From Argyresthia goedartella (lineage: Eukaryota > Arthropoda > Insecta > Lepidoptera > Argyresthiidae): DNA of 64,000 nucleotides. The DNA lies in the NCBI GenBank assembly GCA_949825045.1, contig OX463806.1, positions 45,718,208 to 45,782,207 on the forward strand, read 5' to 3'. Positions 11,921 through 21,800 of this stretch are shown here, one piece after another (the first letter of the stretch is position 1; each line of letters opens with the position of its first letter). Position numbers and translations under genes: made by a program. The notes below the pieces were generated by a model, which had not been told where the DNA came from, did not search any database, and saw only the letters and a program-made list of their open reading frames with translations.

Positions 11921-12150
11921 CTTACATACATACATATGCTCACGCCTATTTCCCGGAAGAGGGGTAGGCAGAGACCAAAGACCTCCACCGGCTACGGTCC
12001 TGGCATACATCTCTCGCGTCCTCAACATTCATAAGTCTCTTCATGCAAACTCGCCGGTTACGGGTACTTCGAATTTGCCCCTTCACTAACAAATCGCCGA
12101 TTTGGTCTTTAAAGGACCTTCTGGGGCGTCCCCGCCCTTCAGGTTCTTTA
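11921..12150 (-). mobile_element. LINE 3' coding remnant (same family as 38370-38830)
   Basis: Minus-strand translation, over frameshifts, gives GRPRRSFKDQIGDLLVKG, RACMKRLMNVEDARE and then a WRSL-like end. These match the plus-strand remnant at 38370-38830 (MKRLMNVEEAR). They are C-terminal parts of a LINE reverse transcriptase protein downstream of its LRWFGHVERM motif. The copy is short and decayed. Confidence 0.55.
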
Positions 12151-12666
12151 TTACCTCCTGATGATAGCTAAATATATGATAATAGTTGTTTCCAATAAAA
12201 CGACAAAAATGAAAGTAACAAATCCTAAATGGCCGCCTCCTGTTTTCAGTATTTAACTATTGATCTGTAGGCAATTACATCAAAAGCTGTTACAAGGATG
12301 TGTGGCTAAGGTGACAATGGAAATTAATGCAATAATAGCCCAGGCTAAGTCGGAATGTGAGATAATGATCAAAAACTTGCATAAACCGTTTATTTGTTAT
12401 CCTTAATGTTGTCCCAAAAGTCACAATAATTCACGTGTTATGTTATTCGAGAACAAGTGTCAAAAATATTTTTTCGCAAATTTTTTATTTTTTTATTTTA
12501 ATGATCATGGCATCTTCACAACAATTGTAGTGCATACAATTCTAAATATTTTCTCAAAGTCACGATACATTTTACGGTAAATATTGAAAAGCAAAATGTT
12601 CGACGTCCGGGGGGTAAAAATTACCCCGTAGAAACCATTTTTTTACTAAGCTTCTGCAGTTATTTT
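12151..12666. other. Unannotated AT-rich spacer before the minisatellite
   Basis: No ORF, repeat or RNA signal is recognised here. Confidence 0.3.
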
Positions 12667-13243
12667 GGTAGAGTACTAGGTTGTACTCTACCAGAATAAC
12701 ACATTCGGTTTTCCTGTGTCGTAGGTACTAGGTAGTTCTCTACCAGAATAACACATTAGGTTTCCCTGTGTCGTCGGTACTAGGTAGTTCTCTACCAGAA
12801 TAATACATTCGGTTTTCCTGTGTCGTAGGTACTAGGTTGTACTCTACCAGAATAACACATTCGGTTTCCCTGTGTCGTAGGTACTAGGTAGTTCTCTACC
12901 AGAATAACACATTCGGTTTCCCTGTGTCGTAGGTACTAGGTAGTTCTCTACCAGAATAACACATTCGGTTTCCCTGTGTCGTAGGTACTAGGTAGTTCTC
13001 TACCAGAATAACACATTCGGTTTCCCTGTGTCGTAGGTACTAGGTAGTTCTCCACCAGAATAACACATTCGGTTTTCCTGTGTCGTAGGTACTAGATGGT
13101 ACTCTACCAGAATAACACATTCGGTTTCCCTGTGTCGTAGGTACTAGGTAGTACTCTGCCAGAATAACACATTAGGTTTCCCTGTGTCGTAGGTACAAGG
13201 TAGTACTCTACCAGAATAACACATTAGGTTTCCCTGTGTCTAG
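12667..13243. repeat. 52-bp minisatellite, 11 units
   Basis: The word AGAATAAC recurs at 12693, 12745, 12797, 12849, 12901, 12953, 13005, 13057, 13109, 13161 and 13213, always 52 bases apart. Each unit reads roughly GGTACTAGGTAGTWCTCTACC, then AGAATAACACATTCGG, then TTTCCCTGTGTCGTA. Units differ by only a few bases, and the arrangement of variants suggests local duplication of unit types. The array starts with a perfect 10-bp-arm hairpin (GGTAGAGTAC/GTACTCTACC at 12667-12692), which later units keep in weakened form. It stops about 80 bp before the tail of the LINE at 13322. Confidence 0.93.
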
Positions 13244-13321
13244 GAGTGATGCACATGTAGGCAGCTATAGCTGGCTGGATCATTGCGTTGTGACCCAGGC
13301 AGCGTGGAGTACTGTGATTTC

Positions 13322-15322
13322 AAAATTCCAAAATTCCAAATGTCTTTATTACTGTAGATATTTACTTATATTTAGCAATCGACATTTTTTGCCCTTTCTC
13401 TACATTGGACCACTGTGGGAGAAAAATGGCGTAGAAACTCCCACAGATTGATTTTTAGATCTCTTTTAAAAATTGCTTGTGCTTGACTAATACAAATTTT
13501 ATAATATTATTATATCATAATTAATAAGTAGGAATAAATAATTACAAAACTATTAACAGCAAGGTCTGTGTTGAGCCAGATTAACCCCATACAGTCCCGT
13601 CATTTAAGTAATCTTGAACATTGTAATATCCCTTTTTCGACAAAGTCGCTTTAACATGGTTTTTAAATTGCTCAAATGGTAATTTCAAGATCTCCAGAGG
13701 TATCTTGTTGTAGTAGACACTGCATTGACCCTTGAAACAATTGCTAACCTTCGCGAGTCTAGACCGGGGCGCAAGTAGTCTGTGATTATTTCTTAGGTTA
13801 ATATTACAGCTATCGCTAAGTTTGGCAAATGTTGTAAGGTTCTAGCATACACACATTATGTTTTCGAAAATTGATTGACTAGCTACACTGCTACAGTTAG
13901 TATCTCAATTTCTTTATAAAGCTCTCTTAAGGAGTCTGTGCGTTTTAAATTATAAATTGCTGGAATAGCTCTTTTCTGTAAAATAAAAATAGTTTGAATA
14001 TCCGCTGCTTTCCCCTACAACAAGATACCATAGGACATGACACTATGAAAGTAACTAAAATATACTAGCCTAGATGTAGCCACATCCGTGTTTTGTCTGA
14101 TGTTCCCAACAGCGTAAGCCGCAGAACTTAATTTACCAGCTAATTTATCTATGGGGGGTCCCCACTACAATTTGCTATCAATGGTTATTCCAAGAAACTT
14201 CGTGTCATTTACTAATTCTAACGTGCTGCTGTCTATCACCAAACTGGTCTCAACTTGCCTGACATTTGGAAGTGTGAATTTGATACATTTGATTTTAACA
14301 GCATTTAACAATAAATTATTAACTGTGAACCAATTCAAGGTTAAAGACAATACTCCATTAACATCATCAAAATCTTCTTTTTGTCTTTCAATTTTGAAGA
14401 CCAGTGAAGTGTCATCAGGAAACCAGTCAATTTCTCCACCATGAAAGGCAGGAATAAGAAAGGGCCTAATATGGAACCTTGTGGAACGCCAATTTTTGAC
14501 GCCTGTTGAATTCTATTGCTTAGGTATAATCTTAGTAGATCCAACGCTTTATTTCTAACTCCGTAATGATTTAATTTCATTAGTAGCTTATTATGATCAA
14601 CACTATCAAATGCCTTCGACAGATCGCAAAAAACTCCGATAGTATCCTGTGCGGCTTCCCATGCAGAATAAATATGAGATATAAGAGTAATACCTGCATC
14701 CATAGTCGATTTACCCCTAGTGAAACCGTATTGTTTGGCGTGGAGTTGTTTTGTACGGTTGAAGTGTGAGAGCATTTGATTGAGTATAATCTATTCAAAA
14801 ATTTTACTTAGTGTTGGAAGAACAGATATTGGTCTGAAATTTGAAGGATCACCCTTGTCTCCCGACTTGAACAGAGGTATCAATTTACTGTGTTTCATGA
14901 GGTCTGGGAAAGCTCCGTCGTTAACACATTTATTAAATATATAAACTAGGTGTGGGGCTATAACTAGTATTATTGAACCAATGACTTTGACTGATATACC
15001 CCACAGGTCTTCAGTATTTTTTAAGTTAAGTAATCTATACGTTTTGACAATATCCTGGCGATAAACATGATTATAATTAAAATCTACAAGTCTCTGCTTC
15101 ATATGGAGATGAATTTAGACACTCTATTGTGAGTAAGGGTACATTGGGGAAGACTGTTGCAAAAGCTCGAGCTACCTCAGTGTTGGATTTAACAACATCA
15201 TCACCTATCTTTAAGCAGAAATCATTGTCCCTTGCTATAACTTTGCCAGTTTCACGGTTTATGATTTGCCAAACCGTTTTCATTCTATTATTTGAATTTT
15301 GTATTTTTCTATTAAAGTGTAA
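13322..15322 (-). pseudogene. CR1/Jockey-group LINE copy A1: RT region and 3' UTR, decayed
   Basis: On the minus strand, translation across frameshifts gives KTVWQIINRETGK (linker), FRPISVLPTLSKIFE, KQYGFTRGKSTMDAG, DLSKAFDSVDHNKLL and GVPQGSILGPFLFL (RT fingers/palm), then LNWFTVNNLLLNAVK and TKFLGITIDSKL, and the C-terminal region. The 3' UTR runs from about 13560 to an AAATTCC-type tail at 13322-13345. Relative to copy A2 it lost about 30 bp before the PQG block and several bases around the FADD catalytic box, so the frame is broken there. Its 5' end at about 15322 abuts an inverted endonuclease fragment. The group assignment (CR1/L2-like) rests on RT motifs and the short tandem 3' tail. 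Confidence 0.85.
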
Positions 15323-15900
15323 AATTGATTAGTGCCACAATTAGCTATGACGTGTTTTGGTCTGATCACAGCCCTTTAGAAATCATCTGTAAATTAGTTC
15401 TGATTCCCGCCAAAGAAAAAATACAAAGTCCAAACAAAGTCATCTGGGCTATTAGGCCAGCCGAACTCATAGACAGATATAATAAAAACTATAACGATAA
15501 ATTGAGAGAGGTGGACTTTCCTAGTGAATTTAGTAAGTGTTGTGAAGATAAGTACTTTGATAAGTTAGAACATAAACTCCTGTTAGATAACATGTATAGT
15601 AATATTATCAAGATACTCCGTGAGGCCGCCATTAAAGGAAAGGTCTCCTTGGAACAGAACTGAGAAAGCACAACAATGAAAGATGACAAAATCGAAGAAT
15701 GGAAACTAGTAAACTAAATTTATAGAAAGCTTGAAGAAAGATTGAAGAAGTTCAAAAAAGAGACAAAACCAGCCGAAGAAATTACAAAAGAAAAATAATC
15801 AACAGAAAATTACAAGTGATATCTAGAAAAGTCGAAACATTAAAAAATTATATGTTATGTATGAGGAGACATACAGTTTTTTGACGTTTATGAAAACAGT
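15323..15900 (+). pseudogene. Inverted LINE endonuclease end, likely 5' inversion of copy A1
   Basis: The frame 15325-15663 starts with FWSDHSPLEIICK, the C-terminal SDH motif of the APE-type endonuclease domain. It continues for about 95 residues as the spacer usually found between endonuclease and RT, then degenerates into Lys-rich frames to about 15900. It lies head to head with the minus-strand A1 copy at about 15322. This is the geometry expected of twin-primed LINE insertion: the upstream part of the element is inverted next to the 3' part. It could also be an independent fragment of another LINE. Confidence 0.6.
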
Positions 15901-16223
15901 AAATTTTGTCGTGGAAAGAAAGAATAACTTACAAGAGAAATAAAGTAAAAAAACAGAACAAATTCCTTAACTTCATTTTGCACCAGATAAATCAAAAGTT
16001 TCTCAAGACAAAATAAGTTATAGCATTTTTTTTCTCGTTTCGTCAATTTGGACGGTTCCCAGTCACCGAACAAGACACATGTTTGTTACGTACACGAAAA
16101 TATGGAGTTAGCTGTGAGATCCCTAAAAATCTCGGGATTGAAATAATTTTGCTCCTGAGTGACACATACAACTTTTCACACAGACTATGAGGAAAATTTA
16201 AATTAAATGCTCTAAAAAAATAT

Positions 16224-16735
16224 ATGTATACTTTGAATTATAACTCGTATGGTGTACTAAAATCTCCATGTTGTGATGCCAGAAATGTGAAATGTTTGAA
16301 CCGAAACTGTGATTCTTGCAAGGACAGGCTTGTAAATTATAAGGAATTAGATAAGGAGAGTGGTTACTGGTTTTGGACGAAATCGAAGAAGTATATGAAC
16401 GACGGACAAGAAAAAGTGACGATACAGTCCGTTAAGGAAATAGTCTCCACATAGCCGAAATATATCATCGCGCATTTTGAAAACTTGTTGCCCCCGTACA
16501 AGAGCCACTGTAAAAATATTACAACTCAAAACATGTAAATAAATAACTTGAATTCGACCCTGAAAACGGGACAATGTATTGTTCACTGTGACTTCGGTGA
16601 GAATTACAATACCAAATATGGCTCAGAAGTTCACTCCTTTCACTTTTACTTTTTTTTATCGGCAAACCCTACATTTTTTATGAAGATGCCATCATCATTG
16701 AAACCGAGCGAGATATTTTCGAAAACCTTTTTTTG
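16224..16735 (+). pseudogene. Unclassified transposon-protein fragment (CDFGENYNTKYGSEV motif)
   Basis: One frame (16224-16454) has a Cys cluster (CCDARNVKCLNRNCDSC) and ends at a stop. After stops the sequence continues as CIVHCDFGENYNTKYGSEV (about 16570-16630). The HxDFxENY block resembles conserved segments of uncharacterised multicopy insect transposon proteins, where the Asp is a plausible catalytic residue. No terminal repeats were found. The link is a recollection of motif style, not a search result. Confidence 0.45.
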
Positions 16736-17875
16736 ACGCCGACACGTGATTTATTGTGACTTTTGGGACAAAAATAAGGATGCCCAAACAAAGGGTTTAT
16801 GCAACTTTCCCGCTACATTCCGAGGTCGACCGTAGTGACAATTTCGACTTTCTTGCATTACAACTAGGGTTTCGGTCCCGGGTTCCCGGGATCGGGAATT
16901 CCCGGGAAATAAGTCATTCCCGAACCCGGTAAAATTTTGACATTTCCCGGGAAAATCCGCCATTGATTTTTACGTCAGTTTTAACTCTAAAAGCTTGCCA
17001 ATCTTTATCGTTATGCACAAAGAACTCTAAAAAGATGTGTAGGTAACAAGAAAGACAAGTATTCGTTGGCCAGCCAGGTACTTTTTTGAACTTTATGAAT
17101 GATATAACCTAAAGTAACTAGAGATTTGTACCTAGAAAAAATATATAATTTTGTAGGGCGGTACTTCAACAAAACTTTACATGCATGAAGTCAGTCGCTA
17201 TCTTTCGCAAAGTGAAGTTGCGAATTCTTAGAAATTGTATGTGTCATTGTGTTGCAGCTGCAGGGTCAGCGCCAATCTGGTTTTCTTTGTTTCACCGCAG
17301 CCCCCTAGCCCCTAATCACTTATCCGAAGTAAGGAGTAAGTAGTATTTATTTTCGTCAGTATGAGTTAGATGTTCACCTGAACAACGTGATAGTCGTGAA
17401 ATTTTTAACGGAATACAAAAGTGAAAGAGCAAGTGAGTTTATGATAAAACAATTTATTGTCATCATTGGTAAGTTGCAAATTCTGTATATTTTTAATTTA
17501 TATGTATGTTTGTTAACACCTTGGGATATAAACGGTAAATTTAATCGGTGATCAGGTACCAACTTTTTTAACTCAGTAATTGATGGCGGACACGTTGAAA
17601 TCTTAATAACATGAAAACAAACTTATTTTTTTCTATGAACTTTTATTTTGAAATTAAGTTTATTCTAAATTCCTTGACACCCAACTAATCTGTATCTGTG
17701 AAGCTTACAACCTCTTTTATTTAAGGGCAATGACAATTTATGAGTGACGTGGAAGTCGTTTGCAGGTTGACCATGTATCTAAACAGTAAGGTGAATTGCG
17801 TGAGACCTCGCCTATTAAGTTTAATTTTAGCTAGATATTCTACTCCTGTTCACCGATTAAATTTCTTCTTCAGAA

Positions 17876-18349
17876 GTGTGGAAGTATTTTAAGAAAAAAG
17901 GCCCAGAAAAGGCGCAATGTAATCGATGCCCAAAAGAGTTAAGTTGCAAAGGCTCATCTACCAGTGGACTTGCAAGACACTTGACAACAGTAAATGGCAT
18001 AAACATAAAATATCGATCCGATGAAGAATCTTCGCAGGCATTAAATTCGGCATCTTTACCGGCTACTGGTACATCCACTTCACCACCACCAGAAAAAAAG
18101 GCCCCTTTGAAACAGACGTCTTTGGACCAGCATATTAAAATGCCCAACACTATTGGCGAAGTCGTCTCGAAGTTAGCAGCAAGTGACGGAATATCAATTC
18201 GAGCAATCACCAACAGTAATGTGATTCGAGGCTATGTTACCAAAGATGGTCTAAAAATGCCGAAATGCGAATCTGACGTTATGAAATTAATTATGGCGTT
18301 TGCTGAAGAAAAAAGAGAAGAAATCATCGCAACCATGAAGATGCGATGA
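17876..18349 (+). pseudogene. BED zinc-finger N-terminus of the hAT transposase, truncated
   Basis: The open frame of 157 codons lies inside the hAT element. It begins after a splice-acceptor-like tttcttcttcag, so the GTG at 17876 need not be the true start. Residues 2-42 form a BED-type finger, W2-K-Y-F with C15-x2-C18 and H35, which would bind the element's ends. The expected second His, five residues after H35, is Asn (N40), which probably weakens zinc binding. A Pro/Ser/Thr-rich linker and a QTSLDQHI segment, common just after BED fingers in hAT proteins, follow. The frame ends in a palindrome at 18310-18362, well short of the catalytic domain. Confidence 0.75.
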
Positions 18350-18362
18350 TTTCTTCTCTTTA
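18310..18362. repeat. 20-bp-arm palindrome at the truncation point of the hAT ORF
   Basis: AAAGAGAAGAAATCATCGCA and its reverse complement TGCGATGATTTCTTCTCTTT flank a spacer of about 10 bases. The stop codon of the BED ORF (18347-18349) lies in the right arm, so the palindrome itself creates the truncation. It looks like a template-switch or foldback repair scar. Confidence 0.85.
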
Positions 18363-18580
18363 CAATCGATGATTCAGTATCACTCACTTCTGTATCGGGA
18401 AATTTTGCAATAAAGATAAGGAGCAGGTTGAGTGATAAATCACTCAGTGCATTACTTTTCTTAAAACATTATTTTAAGGAACAGAAGAATTAAAGTGGGA
18501 TATGATAGAGAATATGATTAAAATGATTGAAATCATACAGATTCAGACAAATAAATAGCTTATATGATAAATTAACGTGT

Positions 18581-18586
18581 TTTATT
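18581..18586 (-). promoter_or_regulatory. Candidate poly(A) signal for MESK2, inside the hAT element
   Basis: Reading downstream of the MESK2 stop on the minus strand, the first AATAAA I find is at 18586-18581, about 260 bases away and inside the hAT insertion. The role is inferred only from position. Confidence 0.3.
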
Positions 18587-18844
18587 ACTTTTCTGGTAGG
18601 TATAAATAACAAAATCAAAATATTATTAAAAATTCTCGGGACCCGGGAATTCCCGGGAAATCGGATATTTTGTTCCCGGGTCCCGGGAATGAAAAAAATC
18701 CGGGAATACCGAAACCCTAATTACAACCTATTACAACCGACATAATTATGTCACCAGTGATTCCACTACCCGACAGATGTTGACATATGTCACCTGTTCA
18801 ACTGAAATGGATGTTGTTGGTGGCACTCGTGCAGGAGAGGCAGT

Positions 18845-21800
18845 CTAGCAGGCGACGGCTTCCGAGAATGGGTTCTCCGTGATGCGTATAACTGACGACA
18901 GGCGGCAGGACCGGCGGTGCGCCTCGAACGATGCGCGGCGGAACTGAGTGATCTTCGTCGGCGACAGTGGCGGCACTGCGGAGTTTGAAAGGGTCGTGAG
19001 ATAAAGCGTGGGAAGACATTCGCCACGATTCTATGAATACCTCGGTAGGTACCCAGGGGTTTTATTCGTTTTAGAAGTGTCATAGTATATACTATATGTA
19101 ATCTTTGGGCAGCTTGCAGATGCTGCTTAAATCTAGATTTAGCATCTTAAATCGATTTAACTTTGACATATTTCATACATTTTGACATGCTAAATCGAAC
19201 GCTAAATCTAGATTAAAGCGGATGCGGAAACCTGTAGTTTTGTTTATACTGCTCGCTACGTGCTCGGTAGAGTGGTATAATCGTGGCGTCTGTCAAATAA
19301 TACATTTATATGACAAGTAGTGTGGTGCAACCACCACATAATAGTCATTTCCGACTGACAATCCATTTTATTTTAAGCTTCGCTATTTTATGACGACTAA
19401 CTTAGTTACAACTCGTAGCATTGTCATTAGAAAAATCTTAAAAAAGTAAAGCTTGTTTTCTTCGTACTATTTAGTATATTTCTGTTGGGGCTTTATCTAA
19501 ATCATAAACTCAAAATTATCAAGCTATTGGCATAATTTTAAAAGAATAGCGTTGTTAATTCGAATACCAAATAAATGAAGAATTTTATAACTACAGCAGA
19601 AGTCGTTCAATACAACAAACAAGACACGCACAAACAAATCCTGTCTCGAAACAACGTAGGTAGTATGCATTAAAAAAGATCAAGCAAGGATTACAGGGTT
19701 GCCATGTGTACTTCAATACGAGGGTCATGACAAAAGAAATTAGATCCTCCATGCTCATTTGATTAATACTGGCCAGTTATACACCATCGTGAAGGCTGAT
19801 TAAATAACTATTTTTTCTGATTGATCTGGGGGGAATATAAAACAAAATTAAATTAATTACAATAAAAAAAAATATGGAACTTAGTTGAGGAGATTTTCGA
19901 TTTATGATTTGTTATGACTTTAAAAAAGATTTAGCCCCAAGATTGTTTTGTACTTTTAACCACGACTTTTCGTGAGTCTGCTTGTTTTTGGTCTGTCTTT
20001 AATTGGTTTGCTGCATTTAAAAGAGGGCGGGAGATTTTTGAAGATCAGGCGAAGTCGGGGCGACTGCCAACTGCGGTTGCTCAAGAAAATGTGCAAGCCG
20101 TGGGAAAAAAAATCCGTGAGAACCGACGAATTACATCTGTAATGATGAGCGAGTTCTAGGAATTTTATCAGCAGCACTGCAAACCATAATTCATGGACAA
20201 CAGTCCCTTCATAAGCGGTGTTCGAGATGGGTGCCGCATACACTTAACGATTTGCAGAAAGAACGCCGCTTGGATTCTTGTAAATTTATGATAAATAAAT
20301 TCGAGGCTGGCGAGAAGAAAACTGTGTAAGATATACTGACAGGTGACGAAACATGGTTGTATAACTACGATCCTGGAACAATGCGGCAGTAAACGGTATG
20401 GTGATTTGAAGATGAACAGACTCCAACAAAATGTCGCCGAGCACGAAGTACACAGAAACAAATGGTTGCCTCATTTTTCTGCAAGGCAGGGCATTTGCAA
20501 CTGTGGTGCTAGAGGATCAAAGAACTGTCAACTCAGAATGGTATGTTACAGTTTGTGCTCCACAAGGGTTGTCAGCTTGGTTTGACAAGCGGCCAAAGTC
20601 AAGAACCCAGCACCTGCTCTGGCACCACGACAACGCCGCTCCGCACACTTCTGCCAGAACACTCGAAAAATGTCACTATACTCCCTCACCCGCCTATATT
20701 CTCCTGACCTGGCATACTCAGATTTTTACCTGTTTCTGAAAATTAAAGAAAAATTCAAAGGAAATCGATTTGAAACCAAAGAAGATGCCCTGGCTGCCTA
20801 TAATTATGAAATTTCTGAGTTACCCAAAGAAGAATGGTCATTGACATTTTCCAAGTGGATTAGCCGGATGAAAAAGTCTATACGTGCTCACGGTGAATAC
20901 TTCGAAAAAATAGATAGCTAAAATAAAGAATAAACATTGTAGTTTTTGAATATCTAATTTCTTTTGGCATGACCCTCGTATACTTCCTGAGCCTTGGTTG
21001 TGATATGAAAGAGATAATAAGCATGTGTGACGGTATGCGTGTGTTAAGGCACAGACAATGTTTATAAGTACCTGACATGTACCGCAAGAAACGCAATCAG
21101 CCAGGATGGGCTGCTTAGTAATTTGGTATGCTGCCCAGCTGATTCCGTTCGTACTCTACACCACGCGCGATGAAATCGCATCGCATCATCGTCGTGAGAG
21201 CGATGGCCAAGTAGGACGGCGCATTAAGCTGGGTCCAGACATGTTCTTTTGTTCGTAACGTACTTCCGTTTCGTATCAGCGTCGCGATCCAAGAATGCTA
21301 GTTTGGGCACCCGTTCGGCACGGTACAGTGGTACGGTGCGTCTCGATTTCAGCCGATACATCTTGGGTCGGTTTTTCGCCCCGTTCAAAGGCGATGTGGA
21401 CGTGTTCGCAGCATGCGCAGGTCGTGCATTTTTTCGTTATAATATTATAATATGGATTCGAATACGCTAAATTCTCATAGACTTCCGCAGTCGACGACAT
21501 GGTCAGACGAGACTTGACACAGAAATGAACAGCGATGATCGCAGCGAAGGGAGCACGTGACGGAGATACGAGCTAGACGTTGCGGAGATACGGGCTATTT
21601 TGCTTCGAGTCCAGAGTTTTTGGATCGCGCCGCTTATACGAAACGGACGGTACATATCTGGACCCATATGCCAAAGTTATTCTCAGAATAACTTTGACAA
21701 CTCCATACGTTTGAAATAGCGCCAATTTCTGAATTGAAAAATTCACTAAGTTATTAATTAATTATCATAGACAGAACGATACTTAAGTATTAGTTTAGTG

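Larger units (their letters stand above)
16865..18719 (+). mobile_element. hAT-type DNA transposon, 1855 bp, with perfect 8-bp target duplication
   Basis: The ends are perfect 12-bp inverted repeats TAGGGTTTCGGT/ACCGAAACCCTA, followed inward by GC-rich CCCGGGAATTCCCGGG-type palindromic clusters at both ends. The 8 bases ATTACAAC occur immediately outside both ends (16857-16864 and 18720-18727), the 8-bp duplication characteristic of hAT elements. Inside is one BED-finger exon (17876-18349) but no transposase catalytic core or C-terminal dimerisation region, so this copy is non-autonomous. It sits 126 bp beyond the MESK2 stop codon. Confidence 0.9.

Noticed and set aside
12667..13243. CRISPR-like array
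   Set aside because: The whole 52-bp unit repeats without unique spacers, and the surroundings are eukaryotic. It is a minisatellite.
18790..19083. 97- and 73-codon minus-strand ORFs near 18.8-19.1 kb
   Set aside because: They overlap the MESK2 last exon in other frames. Only the frame continuing from the 28156 donor gives the conserved NDRG-type tail.
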